The position numbers and the translations under genes were made by a program. Shown one piece after another: positions 1 to 10,027 of a stretch of DNA of 64,000 nt. Below the pieces are notes generated by a model. It was not told where the DNA came from and searched no databases. It saw nothing but the letters and a program-made list of their open reading frames with translations. Source of the stretch: Sphingobacterium sp. R2 (GTDB lineage: Bacteria > Bacteroidota > Bacteroidia > Sphingobacteriales > Sphingobacteriaceae); contig NZ_CP142884.1 in assembly GCF_040760075.1 (NCBI RefSeq), positions 2,790,001-2,854,000 of the forward strand, written 5' to 3'. How positions within the stretch are numbered: position 1 is the first letter of the stretch; every line of letters starts with the position of its first letter.

Positions 1-2354
1 ACCTACACGCCGGATTGATTCCTGTCAATGAGAGCAGCTGGCAACATGTCGCGACAGATTGGTCTAAGAATGACAATGCCTATAAACTTAAATTTGTTTC
101 TGCTGGTTTATATTCATTCACATTTACCCCCTCCAAATTTTTTAACCTGACAAATGGTGGAGAATTTGGTCAGATGGCACTTTTAGTGCGCAATAGTAAT
201 GGGTCACTGGTCCAACGCAACAAAAATAATTCAGATCTATTTCTTCCTCTTGTAACGAGCAATACGCAAGCCATTCGTTTTGTTTCGCCTACGCTGCAAC
301 CCACAGATCCCATTACCCTGGAGCAGATGTACACTGTTGGAGATAATCTGAAGTTAAAAGTACAGGCAACGCAGTCCGGAAAAATCAGTATCTGGGATAA
401 TGGCTTATTGCTTGCTGAATCTTCTGCGGTACTGTCATTAGAAAAATCGCTCAGCCTACAAAGTAATGGCCTACACGAGCTTGAAGCACGTCTTGAATTT
501 GGGGGTAAAATATATTCCAGTAAAGCCCGGTTATTTGTGGAGTCAAAACCTGCCATCGCTGCACTCCCGATCGGCATCAATCCAAATGGAACAACGATAA
601 ACAGGGAAAAAGGGGAGGTCAGTTTTGCACTCACGGCGCCATTAAAAACGAGTGTGTATCTCTTGGGCGATTTTAACAACTATAAAGCATTACCGGCCTA
701 TGCGATGAGCCAAACACCGGATGGAAAAACCTGGTGGGTTACCGTATCAAATCTGGATTTCTCTAAAAAACAGACTTATCAGTTTTTGATGGACGGTCAA
801 CTGAATATCGCTGATCCCTATGCTGAGCTGATTCTTGATCCGCAAAACGATGCCGTACTCGGACTGACCGCGGCGGCTGTACCCGCTTATCCCGCAGCTG
901 CGCATGGTATTGTCGGCGTATTGGATCTTTCCACAAAGGCTTATACCTGGAAAACAACTGCTTTTAACAGACCTGCTCAAGGTGATTTGGTGATCTATGA
1001 ACTCTTGGTCCGTGATTTTGTCAAACAACATCAATATACCACATTGAAAGATTCTTTGCCTTATTTAAAAAGGCTGGGTGTAAATGCGGTCGAGATTATG
1101 CCTGTACAGGAATCGGAGGGGAATTCGACCTGGGGTTATAATCCTTCTTTCCACCGCGCTTTGGATAAATACTATGGCTTGAAAAACGATTTGAAAGCCT
1201 ACATAGACGCTTGTCACGAAAATGGTATTGCCGTGATTTTGGATGTTGTTTTTAATCATGCTTTTGGTCAGTCCCCGCTAGTACAGCTTTATTTTGAGCA
1301 GGGCAACGTTGCGAGCAATAGTCCTTGGTTCAATACAGTAGCCAAGCATCCGTTCAATGTTGGCTTTGACTTTAACCACGAAAGTAGTTACACACAGACT
1401 TTTGTTAAGGATGTATTGACCTATTGGATGCAGGAGTACAAGATTGATGGGTTCCGATTTGACTTGTCTAAAGGGTTTACACAGAAAAATTCGGGTACCT
1501 CAGAAAGTGATTTAAGTGCATGGAATGCTTACGATGCGTCACGTGTGGCTATCTTGAAGCACTACCAGCAGCATATTCGCAGCATCGATCCCTCGTGTTA
1601 TATTATTCTCGAACATCTTGGCGGAGATCAGGAAGAGGCCGAACTTGCGCAATCGGGGATGTTGCTATGGAACAACATGAATGGGGTCTTCAATGAGGCG
1701 GCGATGGGCTGGAATGCCAACAACGGCTCGGATTTAGGCAGATTATTCCCTTCGGGCCACGGCATGACACAACCCTCGTTTGTGTCTTATATGGAAAGCC
1801 ATGACGAACAGCGGTTGCTGTTCAAATGCCTGAATTATGGCAATTCATCAGGTAGTTATAACATCAAGAACCTCAGCACGGCATTAAAACGTATGGAACA
1901 GGTTGCAGTCTTTTTATTGGCTTCGCCCGGACCTAAGATGATCTGGCAGTTTGGTGAATACGGCTATGATGTATCTATCGATGAAAATGGGCGCACAGGC
2001 GAAAAACCATTGTTGTGGAGTTATCTACAACAAGATGATCGCAAAAAGCTCTTTGAGACCTACGCCAAACTCACACGTTTCAAAACCAAAAATAGCATTT
2101 TCCAAAACGGGACAATTATCACATCGGCTATGAAAGATGCCGTTAAATATTTTGTTCTCGAAAAGGAAGGACAACAAGTAGGGGTACTTGGCAATTTTGG
2201 GGTAGAAAGTGTGGACTTTGCCTTGCCGGCAGCGTTGCAGGGGCAGTGGGTCGATAATTTTACAGGAAAAGAGCTCAATTGGTCTGGCCAGTCAAAATTG
2301 AGTTTACTACCTGGGCAGTACCAATTGATAAGCAAAACAAAACTAAATAAATAA
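1..2354 (+). CDS. GH13 alpha-amylase family protein, 5' end outside window
   Basis: The frame is open from the first bases, so the true start and any signal peptide lie upstream; the TTG at 15 is not a convincing start. Seen: an N-terminal beta-rich part, an E-set/CBM48-like segment around residues 200-300 (VYLLGDFNNYKALP), then a GH13 barrel. The four conserved GH13 regions are visible as DVVFNHAF, DGFRFDLSKGF (nucleophile Asp near residue 487 counted from the edge), IILEHLGG (acid/base Glu near 537) and MESHDEQ (third Asp near 601). It probably cleaves alpha-1,4 glucan in the periplasm or at the cell surface. Eleven bases separate it from the downstream SusC gene, so it is the upstream part of the alpha-glucan operon. 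Exact specificity (amylase versus pullulanase) cannot be told. Confidence 0.9.
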   Translation, partial: LHAGLIPVNESSWQHVATDWSKNDNAYKLKFVSAGLYSFTFTPSKFFNLTNGGEFGQMALLVRNSNGSLVQRNKNNSDLFLPLVTSNTQAIRFVSPTLQPTDPITLEQMYTVGDNLKLKVQATQSGKISIWDNGLLLAESSAVLSLEKSLSLQSNGLHELEARLEFGGKIYSSKARLFVESKPAIAALPIGINPNGTTINREKGEVSFALTAPLKTSVYLLGDFNNYKALPAYAMSQTPDGKTWWVTVSNLDFSKKQTYQFLMDGQLNIADPYAELILDPQNDAVLGLTAAAVPAYPAAAHGIVGVLDLSTKAYTWKTTAFNRPAQGDLVIYELLVRDFVKQHQYTTLKDSLPYLKRLGVNAVEIMPVQESEGNSTWGYNPSFHRALDKYYGLKNDLKAYIDACHENGIAVILDVVFNHAFGQSPLVQLYFEQGNVASNSPWFNTVAKHPFNVGFDFNHESSYTQTFVKDVLTYWMQEYKIDGFRFDLSKGFTQKNSGTSESDLSAWNAYDASRVAILKHYQQHIRSIDPSCYIILEHLGGDQEEAELAQSGMLLWNNMNGVFNEAAMGWNANNGSDLGRLFPSGHGMTQPSFVSYMESHDEQRLLFKCLNYGNSSGSYNIKNLSTALKRMEQVAVFLLASPGPKMIWQFGEYGYDVSIDENGRTGEKPLLWSYLQQDDRKKLFETYAKLTRFKTKNSIFQNGTIITSAMKDAVKYFVLEKEGQQVGVLGNFGVESVDFALPAALQGQWVDNFTGKELNWSGQSKLSLLPGQYQLISKTKLNK

Positions 2355-2365
2355 ACAGTTATTTT

Positions 2366-5335
2366 ATGAACAAACAGCTATCACGTCCATTTTGGGCTCT
2401 GAGCATGCTACTCGGTGTAAGTGCTTCGGCATTTGCGCAACAGGCAACGCTAAAAGGGCGAGTAATGGACCAGAAGGGGAGTTCCTTGGTCGGTGCTACA
2501 CTGCGCTTCGAGGATATTCAAAAATCACTGTCTACCAATGCGAATGGGGATTTTAGCTTGGATAGACTACAAACAGGGAAATTACGTCTGAAAGTAAGTA
2601 TGGTCGGATATGCGACCCTGGATACCTTGATCCAGGTCGGCGATGGACAGCATCCGTTAAACCTTTACCTGAAATCCAATACCAGTGCACTGGAAGAGGT
2701 TGTAGTGATTGGTTATGGTACACAAAAGAAAAGTGACCTGACGGGTTCAATCAGCACAGTATCTGCAAAAGATTTTCAAAAAGGACAGATCTCCTCGCCG
2801 GAGCAACTCATTATGGGGAAAGTTCCGGGCGTACAGATTACAACAAGTGGGGGGCAGCCAGGCGCAGGAAGTACAATCCGGATCCGTTCCGGCGCTTCAC
2901 TGAATGCCAGTAACGATCCATTGATCGTCGTGGATGGGATTCCTTTGGCTGGTGGCTCTGTATCTGGGGTAGCGAATCCATTAAGTTTGATTAATCCAAA
3001 TGATATCGAGACATTTACCATCTTGAAAGATGCCAATGCAACGGCAATTTACGGTTCGCGTGCATCGAATGGTGTCATCTTAATCACCACCAAAAAAGGC
3101 AGCCGCTCAGGAACACAGATCAACTTCTCGACACAGAATTCTTTGGCGACTGTGGCCAATAAAGTAAAACTGCTCAACGCGGATCAAATCCGCGATTATG
3201 TCAATACCAATGGCAGTGATGCGATGAAAAAGCTGTTGGGAACAGCAAATACCGATTGGCAGGATGTGATTTATGGCAATGCCTTTACTACGGACAATAA
3301 TGTTAACATTGCTTCCAGAGCTGGCAATATGCCTTACCGTATTTCTGCTGGTTATATGAATCAAGACGGGGTGCTGAAAAATGATAACTTAAAACGGACC
3401 ACTGCGGCGTTGGCCTTAACACCAAAATTTCTCGACAATCACCTTTCCTTGGATGTGAATGTGCGTGGTACCTGGTCAAAATCTAAATTCGCTACTCAGG
3501 ATGCAATTGGTACAGCTATTCAGTTCGATCCCACCCAACCTGTGTATGTAGAGGATAAAAGTAGTTTTGGCGGGTACTACGAGTGGATTCAAGGGGGGAA
3601 GCCTAATCCCAATGCACCTCGCAACCCGTTAGCCTTGTTGGATTTACGCAAAGATAATGGCGATGTGTTTAGAAGTATCGGAAATGCAAAGGTGGATTAT
3701 AGTTTTCATTTCCTGCCGGAGCTGCATGCCAACCTAAACGTCGGCTACGATTTGGCACGTTCCAAAGGCAATACATTCACCCCAGCGATCGCTGCACGTA
3801 ATTTTAATGAGGGTGGTGAAAGAACGCAATATAAAACCGATATCAACAATAAAACGCTGGAGTTTTATTTAAAGTATGATAAGGAATTACCTACAATCAA
3901 AAGTACGATAGACGCGACATTAGGCTATGGCTACTATAAAAATAGTAGCAAGGTTTACAATTTTAACCGTACAAATGCGGATGGTGATAAGATCCTAAAT
4001 GAACCTACTCGGCCTTTTGATAAGCCCGAAAATCTGTTGATCTCTTATTATGGCCGTCTGATTTATACCTATGACAACCGCTATGTTCTGTCGGGAATCT
4101 TGCGGTCGGATGGTTCTTCCCGTTTTAGTCCAGATAACCGTTGGGGATATTTTCCTTCTGTTGGATTTACCTGGCGGGCAAAGAACGAAGGCTTTTTAAA
4201 AGATATAGCTGCAGTATCCGAACTGAAGCTCCGTCTAAGTTATGGAAAAACCGGGCAGCAAGATGGCATCGCCAACTATTCTTATTTGCCTAATTATACC
4301 ATCAGCGGCAACGAGTCGATGTATCGCTTTGGTGATGAATACTACTATTTAAATTCACCTGTGGCCTACGATAAAGACATTCGTTGGGAAAATACAACAA
4401 CCTATAATGCCGGAGTTGATTTTGGCTTTAGCAACAATCGGGTCTACGGTAGCGTGGATTATTATTCGAAAAAGACCAAAGACCTGCTCAGCACGATTTC
4501 CGTCCCTGTAGGCTCTAACTTTAGCAATTTCCTGTTGACCAACGTGGGTAACATGGAAAACCAGGGGCTGGAGTTTAATGTACACTTCGTCCCGCTAAAA
4601 ACGGATAATTCGACCTTGGACATCGGTTTTAACCTAACTTATAATAAGAGTAAAGTAACCAATCTGACACAGAGTGATGATCCGAACTTTATTGTAGAGA
4701 CCGGTGGTATCCGTGGTGGTACAGGCGGAAATATCCAGGCGCATAAGGTTAATTTCATGCCAAACAGTTTCAATGTTTTCCAACAGGTATATGATGAACA
4801 AGGGCATCCTGTCGAAGGTGTCTATGTTGACCGTAATGGAGATGGCGTTATCAGCGATAACGATCGCTATCTGTATAAATCACCGTTACCGAAATATCTT
4901 TTGGGTTTTACGGCGGCATACAGCTACAAAAAATGGTCGGCAACAACGGTATTGCGCGCAAATCTTGACAATTATGTATACGACAATGTTTCCTCTAATT
5001 TGGGAAGTGGAGCTAATATCAACGATCAGGCCGTTCTGGTGATTAATAATGCGCCGGTAGATTTTTTAAATACCAATTTTCTGCTCAAACAGCTCCGAAG
5101 TGATTACTACATTAAGAACGCTTCGTTTTTGAAAATGGATAATGTCAACCTGAGTTATAACCTTGGAAAATTTATCCGGAATAGTAACGCTTCAATGTCG
5201 ATTTCTGCAACTGTACAAAATGTATTTACGATTACCAAGTATAAAGGTGTTGACCCAGAGATATTTAACGGTATAGACGATCGCTTTTATCCGAGGCCAA
5301 GGACTTATGTATTGGGTGTAAATGTGAGTTTTTAA
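2366..5335 (+). CDS. susC: SusC-like TonB-dependent outer-membrane transporter (alpha-glucan locus)
   Basis: 989 residues with a signal peptide of about 24 residues ending at AFA-QQ, a carboxypeptidase-regulatory-like domain (about 28-112), the conserved SusC stretch EEVVVIGYGTQKKSDLTG at about 113-130, a plug (to about 235; GSRASNGVILITTKKG) and a long beta-barrel ending in a terminal Phe (LGVNVSF). Length and architecture are standard for the SusC/RagA family, which imports oligosaccharides across the outer membrane with its SusD lid. It lies between a GH13 gene (11 bp) and susD (11 bp), followed by susE, susA, pgmB and GH65, so maltodextrin is the inferred substrate. Confidence 0.96.
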   Translation: MNKQLSRPFWALSMLLGVSASAFAQQATLKGRVMDQKGSSLVGATLRFEDIQKSLSTNANGDFSLDRLQTGKLRLKVSMVGYATLDTLIQVGDGQHPLNLYLKSNTSALEEVVVIGYGTQKKSDLTGSISTVSAKDFQKGQISSPEQLIMGKVPGVQITTSGGQPGAGSTIRIRSGASLNASNDPLIVVDGIPLAGGSVSGVANPLSLINPNDIETFTILKDANATAIYGSRASNGVILITTKKGSRSGTQINFSTQNSLATVANKVKLLNADQIRDYVNTNGSDAMKKLLGTANTDWQDVIYGNAFTTDNNVNIASRAGNMPYRISAGYMNQDGVLKNDNLKRTTAALALTPKFLDNHLSLDVNVRGTWSKSKFATQDAIGTAIQFDPTQPVYVEDKSSFGGYYEWIQGGKPNPNAPRNPLALLDLRKDNGDVFRSIGNAKVDYSFHFLPELHANLNVGYDLARSKGNTFTPAIAARNFNEGGERTQYKTDINNKTLEFYLKYDKELPTIKSTIDATLGYGYYKNSSKVYNFNRTNADGDKILNEPTRPFDKPENLLISYYGRLIYTYDNRYVLSGILRSDGSSRFSPDNRWGYFPSVGFTWRAKNEGFLKDIAAVSELKLRLSYGKTGQQDGIANYSYLPNYTISGNESMYRFGDEYYYLNSPVAYDKDIRWENTTTYNAGVDFGFSNNRVYGSVDYYSKKTKDLLSTISVPVGSNFSNFLLTNVGNMENQGLEFNVHFVPLKTDNSTLDIGFNLTYNKSKVTNLTQSDDPNFIVETGGIRGGTGGNIQAHKVNFMPNSFNVFQQVYDEQGHPVEGVYVDRNGDGVISDNDRYLYKSPLPKYLLGFTAAYSYKKWSATTVLRANLDNYVYDNVSSNLGSGANINDQAVLVINNAPVDFLNTNFLLKQLRSDYYIKNASFLKMDNVNLSYNLGKFIRNSNASMSISATVQNVFTITKYKGVDPEIFNGIDDRFYPRPRTYVLGVNVSF

Positions 5336-5346
5336 ACGATATAACA

Positions 5347-6942
5347 ATGAAAAAATTAAATAAATATATAGGTGTATGCTTGCTGGCTATAGCACTGAGC
5401 AGCTGCCATAAGGATTTGGATCTGAAACCGACGAACGACGTAACAGCAGATGTAGCCTACAAAGATTTTAAAGGCTATACCTCGTCTTTCGCAAGATTAT
5501 ATGGATCATTGACCTTAACCAGTACATCGGGGCCGAATAACTCTGATCTGGGAGGATTGGATGCCGGTACATCGGATTTTTTACGCCTTTTTTGGAACGC
5601 ACAGGAACTTACGACCGATGAAGCCGCTTGTGCTTGGCTCAATGACCCTGGGATCAGTGGGCTGGATTATCTCGATTTTGACGATAGCAATCCCATGCTA
5701 CGGGGTCTTTACACGCGTTGTGTATACAGTGCTACCCTTGTCAATGAATTTTTAAGAGAGAGCACGGATGCTAAATTGGCCGAACGCGGTATTTCAGATG
5801 CCGACAAAAAAGAGATCGCTTATTATCGTGCCGAAGCAAGATTCTTACGTGCTTACAACTATTGGGTTCTACTTGATCTATTCGGAAATCCACCCTTTGT
5901 AACCGAAGAAACTTCGGTCGGTAAAGTATCGCCGCCACAGATCAAACGAGCTGAACTTTTTGCTTATATAGAGAAAGAGCTGTTGGAAGTTGCGGTCCAG
6001 CTAAAAGGTGCCAAACAGAATGTATATGGCCGTGTAGATCAAGTTGCGGCATGGGGGCTGTTGGCTCGTTTATACCTCAATGCGGAAGTTTACTTGGGTG
6101 CTGGAAATAAGAAATATACCGAAGCAATTACATTCGCAGAAAAAGTACTGAACTCGGGCTATAGTTTGGGGACAAATTATCGCGAGCTTTTCTATGCAGA
6201 TAATGATGTGAACAACCCCGAATTTATTTTTTATCTGCCTTATGATGGTACCAAAACACAAAGCAAGGGTGGTACAACTTATCTGATCAATGCAGCTATT
6301 GATGCAACCATGCATCCCACTTCATTTGGTGTACCGGGCGGCGGTTGGGCGGGAAATCGGACGCGTGACAATATCGCAACCATTTTCGGTGATTACTCCG
6401 GAGCAACGGACAAAAGGGCAATGTTTCACTTAAATACAAGCGTAAAAATAGAAGATATCGCTGTCTATAAGCAGGGGTTGGCAGTTACTAAATTCCGGAA
6501 TGTGAACAAGGACGGAAAAACTGCTCCTCCGGCAGCTGAAGGTTTTGTTGCTTCGGTGGATTTCCCGTTGATCCGTCTGGCAGAGATGAACTTGATCTAT
6601 GCTGAGGCAACATTGCGTGGCGGCTCTGGCGGAAGCTTGGCCAAGGCGCTGGACTATGTCAATAAACTGCGTGTACGTGCCTATGGAAACAACAGTGGGA
6701 ACTTAACGAATCTTTCTTTGGATGACATTCTCAATGAGCGTGTGAAAGAATTATACTGGGAAGGATTTAGACGTTCGGATTTAATCCGCTATGGCAAATT
6801 TACGGGTGATAATTACCTCTGGCCTTTTAAAGGTGGTGTGCTTGCAGGTCAGGCAGTTGCCGGGTATAGGACGCTGTTCCCACTTCCTGCTTCGGATATT
6901 ATTGCGAACTCCAATCTTGTACAGAATCCAGGCTATAATTAA
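5347..6942 (+). CDS. susD: SusD/RagB-like starch-binding surface lipoprotein
   Basis: 531 residues. The lipoprotein signal peptide ends in ALSSC with the lipidated Cys at position 20. The N-terminal SusD helices (YYRAEARFLRAYNYWVLLDLFGNPPFV) and the C-terminal RagB motif (NERVKELYWEGFRRSDLIRYGKF, then LFPLPASDI and QNPGYN) are both present. SusD proteins cap the SusC barrel on the cell surface and bind glycans. The gene starts 11 bp after susC and is surely co-transcribed. Substrate (maltodextrin/starch) is inferred from the neighbouring GH13 and GH65 genes. Confidence 0.96.
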   Translation: MKKLNKYIGVCLLAIALSSCHKDLDLKPTNDVTADVAYKDFKGYTSSFARLYGSLTLTSTSGPNNSDLGGLDAGTSDFLRLFWNAQELTTDEAACAWLNDPGISGLDYLDFDDSNPMLRGLYTRCVYSATLVNEFLRESTDAKLAERGISDADKKEIAYYRAEARFLRAYNYWVLLDLFGNPPFVTEETSVGKVSPPQIKRAELFAYIEKELLEVAVQLKGAKQNVYGRVDQVAAWGLLARLYLNAEVYLGAGNKKYTEAITFAEKVLNSGYSLGTNYRELFYADNDVNNPEFIFYLPYDGTKTQSKGGTTYLINAAIDATMHPTSFGVPGGGWAGNRTRDNIATIFGDYSGATDKRAMFHLNTSVKIEDIAVYKQGLAVTKFRNVNKDGKTAPPAAEGFVASVDFPLIRLAEMNLIYAEATLRGGSGGSLAKALDYVNKLRVRAYGNNSGNLTNLSLDDILNERVKELYWEGFRRSDLIRYGKFTGDNYLWPFKGGVLAGQAVAGYRTLFPLPASDIIANSNLVQNPGYN

Positions 6943-7108
6943 TCAGCATCAGACAGGAAGAACGACGAGTCTCTTCCGGTCAATGTAGCCTTACCTGTAA
7001 TAAGACAATTGTTGACAGATGAAACCGGGCAATATCTATTGTTCGACGCATTGGCGAATGGTCAGTTACCCGGGCTTTCATCAGCTATTGAAAACAAAAA
7101 TTAAACAG
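6943..7108 (+). other. susD-susE intergenic segment with two inverted repeats
   Basis: This 166-base gap in an otherwise tightly packed operon holds a short hairpin (GGAAGA at 6956-6961 with TCTTCC at 6972-6977) and a longer imperfect one (GATGAAA at 7018-7024 with TTTCATC at 7076-7082, with further CC and GGG pairs inside). No T-run follows either, so they do not look like terminators. They may be RNA processing or stability elements that set the level of susE relative to susCD; this is inference. Confidence 0.4.
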
Positions 7109-8128
7109 ATGAAAATTATACACTATATCGGAATCATGCTGCTATTTATAGTGGCGTTCCAAAGTTGTAAAAAAGATGAGACGCGCGCTATATTGGCTAG
7201 CGGGGAGGACATAAAGCCGGCGACTTTAAGCCTCGATAAAACGAATGTAACCTTGTCAAAAGATAACGCAGAGGATACGGTACTGCACCTCAATATGATT
7301 CAGCCTGACTTTGGTTTTCAGGCTGCAGTGACCAATGTCCTTCAGTTTGGGCTTAAAGGTGACAATTTTAAAACTGTAAAGGAAGTGGTTATTCCTAGTG
7401 GTCGGAGCACCGTAGGTTTTACGGGTTATGAGCTGAATAGCTATTTACTTGCTTTGGGTGTGTCAACAGGGACCACTTCTGAATTTGACGTGCGCATAAA
7501 GTCAAGTATCAACGCTAAAATTACGGTGGTGTATTCGGCTTTAGTTGGTCTGAAGGCGATCCCCTTCGCTTCAACAAGTTATTTATATGCCATAGGGGCT
7601 TATGAGGACTGGGTTGAAGCCAATGCTGAATCGTTGATTTCGCCGACGAGTAATGGGATCTATACCGGTATCATCAATTTTCCAGAAGAAAAATTGACCT
7701 TTAAACTGACTCCTGAGCGAAATTGGAGCAATTCATATGGAGAAACAGAGCCAGGTAAGATCGTTTACAATGGTGGTCAAGACATCAAGGCTCCACGTGC
7801 CGGTAATCTCGAATTGGAAGTAAACACAACAGCTAACACGATTTCTTATAAAGACCATAGCTGGGGCATTATTGGTAGCGCCACGCCTAAGGGCTGGGAT
7901 GCCGATACGGATATGAAATTCGACAATGCCAATCAGGTATGGAAGCTCACAGTGAGCTTGACTGCAGGCGAGATCAAATTCCGTAAAAACCACGATTGGG
8001 GAACCAATTTTGGCGGGACTAATGGCACCTTGGCTGCTGGCGGTGCAAATATCGCCGTTGCCAATGCCGGTACCTATGATATTGTCGTGGATTTCAATGC
8101 AAATACATATACGTTGACGAAGAAATAA
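7109..8128 (+). CDS. susE: SusE/SusF-like glucan-binding outer-membrane lipoprotein
   Basis: 339 residues from the ATG at 7109, chosen because it gives a clean lipoprotein signal peptide (MKIIHYIGIMLLFIVAFQSC, Cys20); the upstream in-frame ATG at 7019 would bury that signal. An N-terminal Ig-like domain (LSLDKTNVTLSKDNAEDTVLHL) is followed by two similar C-terminal starch-binding modules with Trp-rich loops (YAIGAYEDW, SWGIIGSATPKGWDADTDM, NHDWGTNFGG). These resemble the tandem starch-binding modules of SusE and SusF, which hold starch at the cell surface without enzymatic activity. The position after susCD and before a SusA-like enzyme fits. Confidence 0.88.
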   Translation: MKIIHYIGIMLLFIVAFQSCKKDETRAILASGEDIKPATLSLDKTNVTLSKDNAEDTVLHLNMIQPDFGFQAAVTNVLQFGLKGDNFKTVKEVVIPSGRSTVGFTGYELNSYLLALGVSTGTTSEFDVRIKSSINAKITVVYSALVGLKAIPFASTSYLYAIGAYEDWVEANAESLISPTSNGIYTGIINFPEEKLTFKLTPERNWSNSYGETEPGKIVYNGGQDIKAPRAGNLELEVNTTANTISYKDHSWGIIGSATPKGWDADTDMKFDNANQVWKLTVSLTAGEIKFRKNHDWGTNFGGTNGTLAAGGANIAVANAGTYDIVVDFNANTYTLTKK

Positions 8129-8134
8129 AAAACG

Positions 8135-9994
8135 ATGTTTAAACGAAATAAAAAGATTACCACAGTATTCGTGGCACTAACGGTGTTTGGATGGAGCCCC
8201 CTAATGGGGCAATCCATCCAACGCGTAGAACCTTTAAACTGGTGGGTAGGAATGGAAAATCCGACTTTGCAGCTTGTCGTCTATGGACCTCAGATAGGGA
8301 AAAGCGAGGTACAGGTGGAGGATAAAGGGATAGAACTTGTCAAAGTCAATCGCGTAGAAAATCCCAACTACCTCTTTTTGGATGTCAAGGTGGCTGCTTC
8401 GGCCAAACCAGGATGGTCAACTTTTACCTTTAGCCAAGGAAAGAAAAAATTAACCTATCGTTATGAGTTGAAGCAGAGAAATCAAAAAATAAAAGCACAG
8501 GGTGTGAACAGTGCTGATTTGATCTACCTGATTATGCCCGATCGTTTTGCCAATGGAAACAAAGGAAATGATCAGGTGAAAGGCATGTTGGATATGAGTT
8601 TAAACCGAGACTCGATGTATCTGCGTCATGGTGGTGATCTGGAAGGTATTATCGGAAAGCTGGATTACCTACAAGATCTTGGGGTGACATCATTGTGGTT
8701 GACCCCTGTGTTGACCAATGACATGCCCCAGGCTTCATATCATGGTTATGCCAACACCGAAACCTATCATATTGATCCCCGTTTTGGTAGCAACGATACC
8801 TATGTCCAATTGGGTGAACAGCTGCATAAACGTCAGATGAAACTGATTTTTGATGTGGTGCCCAATCATATTGGAAGTTATCATTGGACGGTAAAAGACA
8901 AGCCGATGGCTGACTGGCTCAATGAATGGCCTACCTATACGCAGACATCATACAAAGATCAGACAGTTTTTGATCCTTATGCCTCGGCAGATGACAAAAA
9001 GAAAATGGTCAAAGGCTGGTTTGTTCCCACAATGCCCGATATGAACGAACAAAACCCATACGTTCAAAATTATCTGACCCAAAGCCATATCTGGTGGATA
9101 GAGACTGCGGCAATAGATGGATTCCGAATTGATACCTATCCGTACAATGATCTTGATTTTATGGCCAAATGGACAGATCGCATTCTGCAGGAGTATCCAA
9201 AATTTACCTTTTTTGGTGAAACATGGGTACATGGTGTGGGGAACCAGGCCTATTTTCTGGGTGGAAAACGAGTTGGCCAGGAGGTCGATTCCAAGCTGAT
9301 GGGTGTCACGGATTTTCAGCTTAATTATGCCATAGGTGATGCACTCAACCAAAAGACAGAATGGACCGCCGGAGCCAATAAATTGTATTCAACCCTCGCT
9401 TCAGACTTTCTGTACCCACATCCCGAGCAAAATGTCCTTTTTTTGGATAACCACGATAAAGATCGTTTTTTCTCCGTTGTCGGTGAAAATGTGCAGAAAT
9501 ATAAATCGGCAATGGCTTGGCTTATGACAACAAGGGGCATCCCACAATTGTACTATGGGGCGGAAATTCTGATGAAGAATTTCTCCAATCCAGATGGCTT
9601 GTTACGGGAAGACTTTCAGGGTGGTTTCGCGGGTGATAAACTGAACAAGTTTACGGTAGAGGGAAGGACTAAAGCAGAGCAGGATATGTGGGCTTTTATT
9701 CAAACGCTAGCCAATTATCGTAAACAACATGCTGTATTACAAACCGGTAAAACGATGCAATATGTGCCCGAAGATGGCGTATATGTTTATTTCCGTTACA
9801 ACGAAAAGCAAACTGTTATGGTCGTGATGAATTGCAATGATGTCGCGAAGGAACTTAAACTCGATCGCTTTAGGGAACGAAATAACCAGGTGAAGTCCTA
9901 TTTCGATATTATTCAAAAGCAAGAGACCAATCCAGTTGACCATAGCTTGAAGTTGGACGCTTACGAGACTAAAGTGTTTGAGCTTAAGTTTTAA
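8135..9994 (+). CDS. susA: SusA-like GH13 neopullulanase/cyclomaltodextrinase
   Basis: 619 residues with a signal peptide (about 1-25, ending PLMGQ). An N-terminal cyclomaltodextrinase-type domain (PLNWWVGM, about 30-120) precedes the GH13 barrel starting at LIYLIMPDRFANGN. Conserved regions: DVVPNHIG, DGFRIDTYPY (nucleophile Asp333), FGETWVHG (acid/base Glu362) and LDNHDKDRF (Asp441). The family hydrolyses maltodextrins, cyclodextrins or pullulan, here most likely imported maltodextrin in the periplasm. It begins 6 bp after susE. Closest in plan to SusA of Bacteroides; assignment of exact product (maltose versus panose) is not possible from sequence alone. Confidence 0.92.
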   Translation: MFKRNKKITTVFVALTVFGWSPLMGQSIQRVEPLNWWVGMENPTLQLVVYGPQIGKSEVQVEDKGIELVKVNRVENPNYLFLDVKVAASAKPGWSTFTFSQGKKKLTYRYELKQRNQKIKAQGVNSADLIYLIMPDRFANGNKGNDQVKGMLDMSLNRDSMYLRHGGDLEGIIGKLDYLQDLGVTSLWLTPVLTNDMPQASYHGYANTETYHIDPRFGSNDTYVQLGEQLHKRQMKLIFDVVPNHIGSYHWTVKDKPMADWLNEWPTYTQTSYKDQTVFDPYASADDKKKMVKGWFVPTMPDMNEQNPYVQNYLTQSHIWWIETAAIDGFRIDTYPYNDLDFMAKWTDRILQEYPKFTFFGETWVHGVGNQAYFLGGKRVGQEVDSKLMGVTDFQLNYAIGDALNQKTEWTAGANKLYSTLASDFLYPHPEQNVLFLDNHDKDRFFSVVGENVQKYKSAMAWLMTTRGIPQLYYGAEILMKNFSNPDGLLREDFQGGFAGDKLNKFTVEGRTKAEQDMWAFIQTLANYRKQHAVLQTGKTMQYVPEDGVYVYFRYNEKQTVMVVMNCNDVAKELKLDRFRERNNQVKSYFDIIQKQETNPVDHSLKLDAYETKVFELKF

Positions 9995-10027
9995 CACAAT
10001 TTAAAATTCTATAGAATTCATTTTTCG

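Noticed and set aside
7019..7108. Upstream ATG of the SusE-like gene
   Set aside because: The 30 extra residues would hide a canonical lipoprotein signal peptide that starts at 7109.
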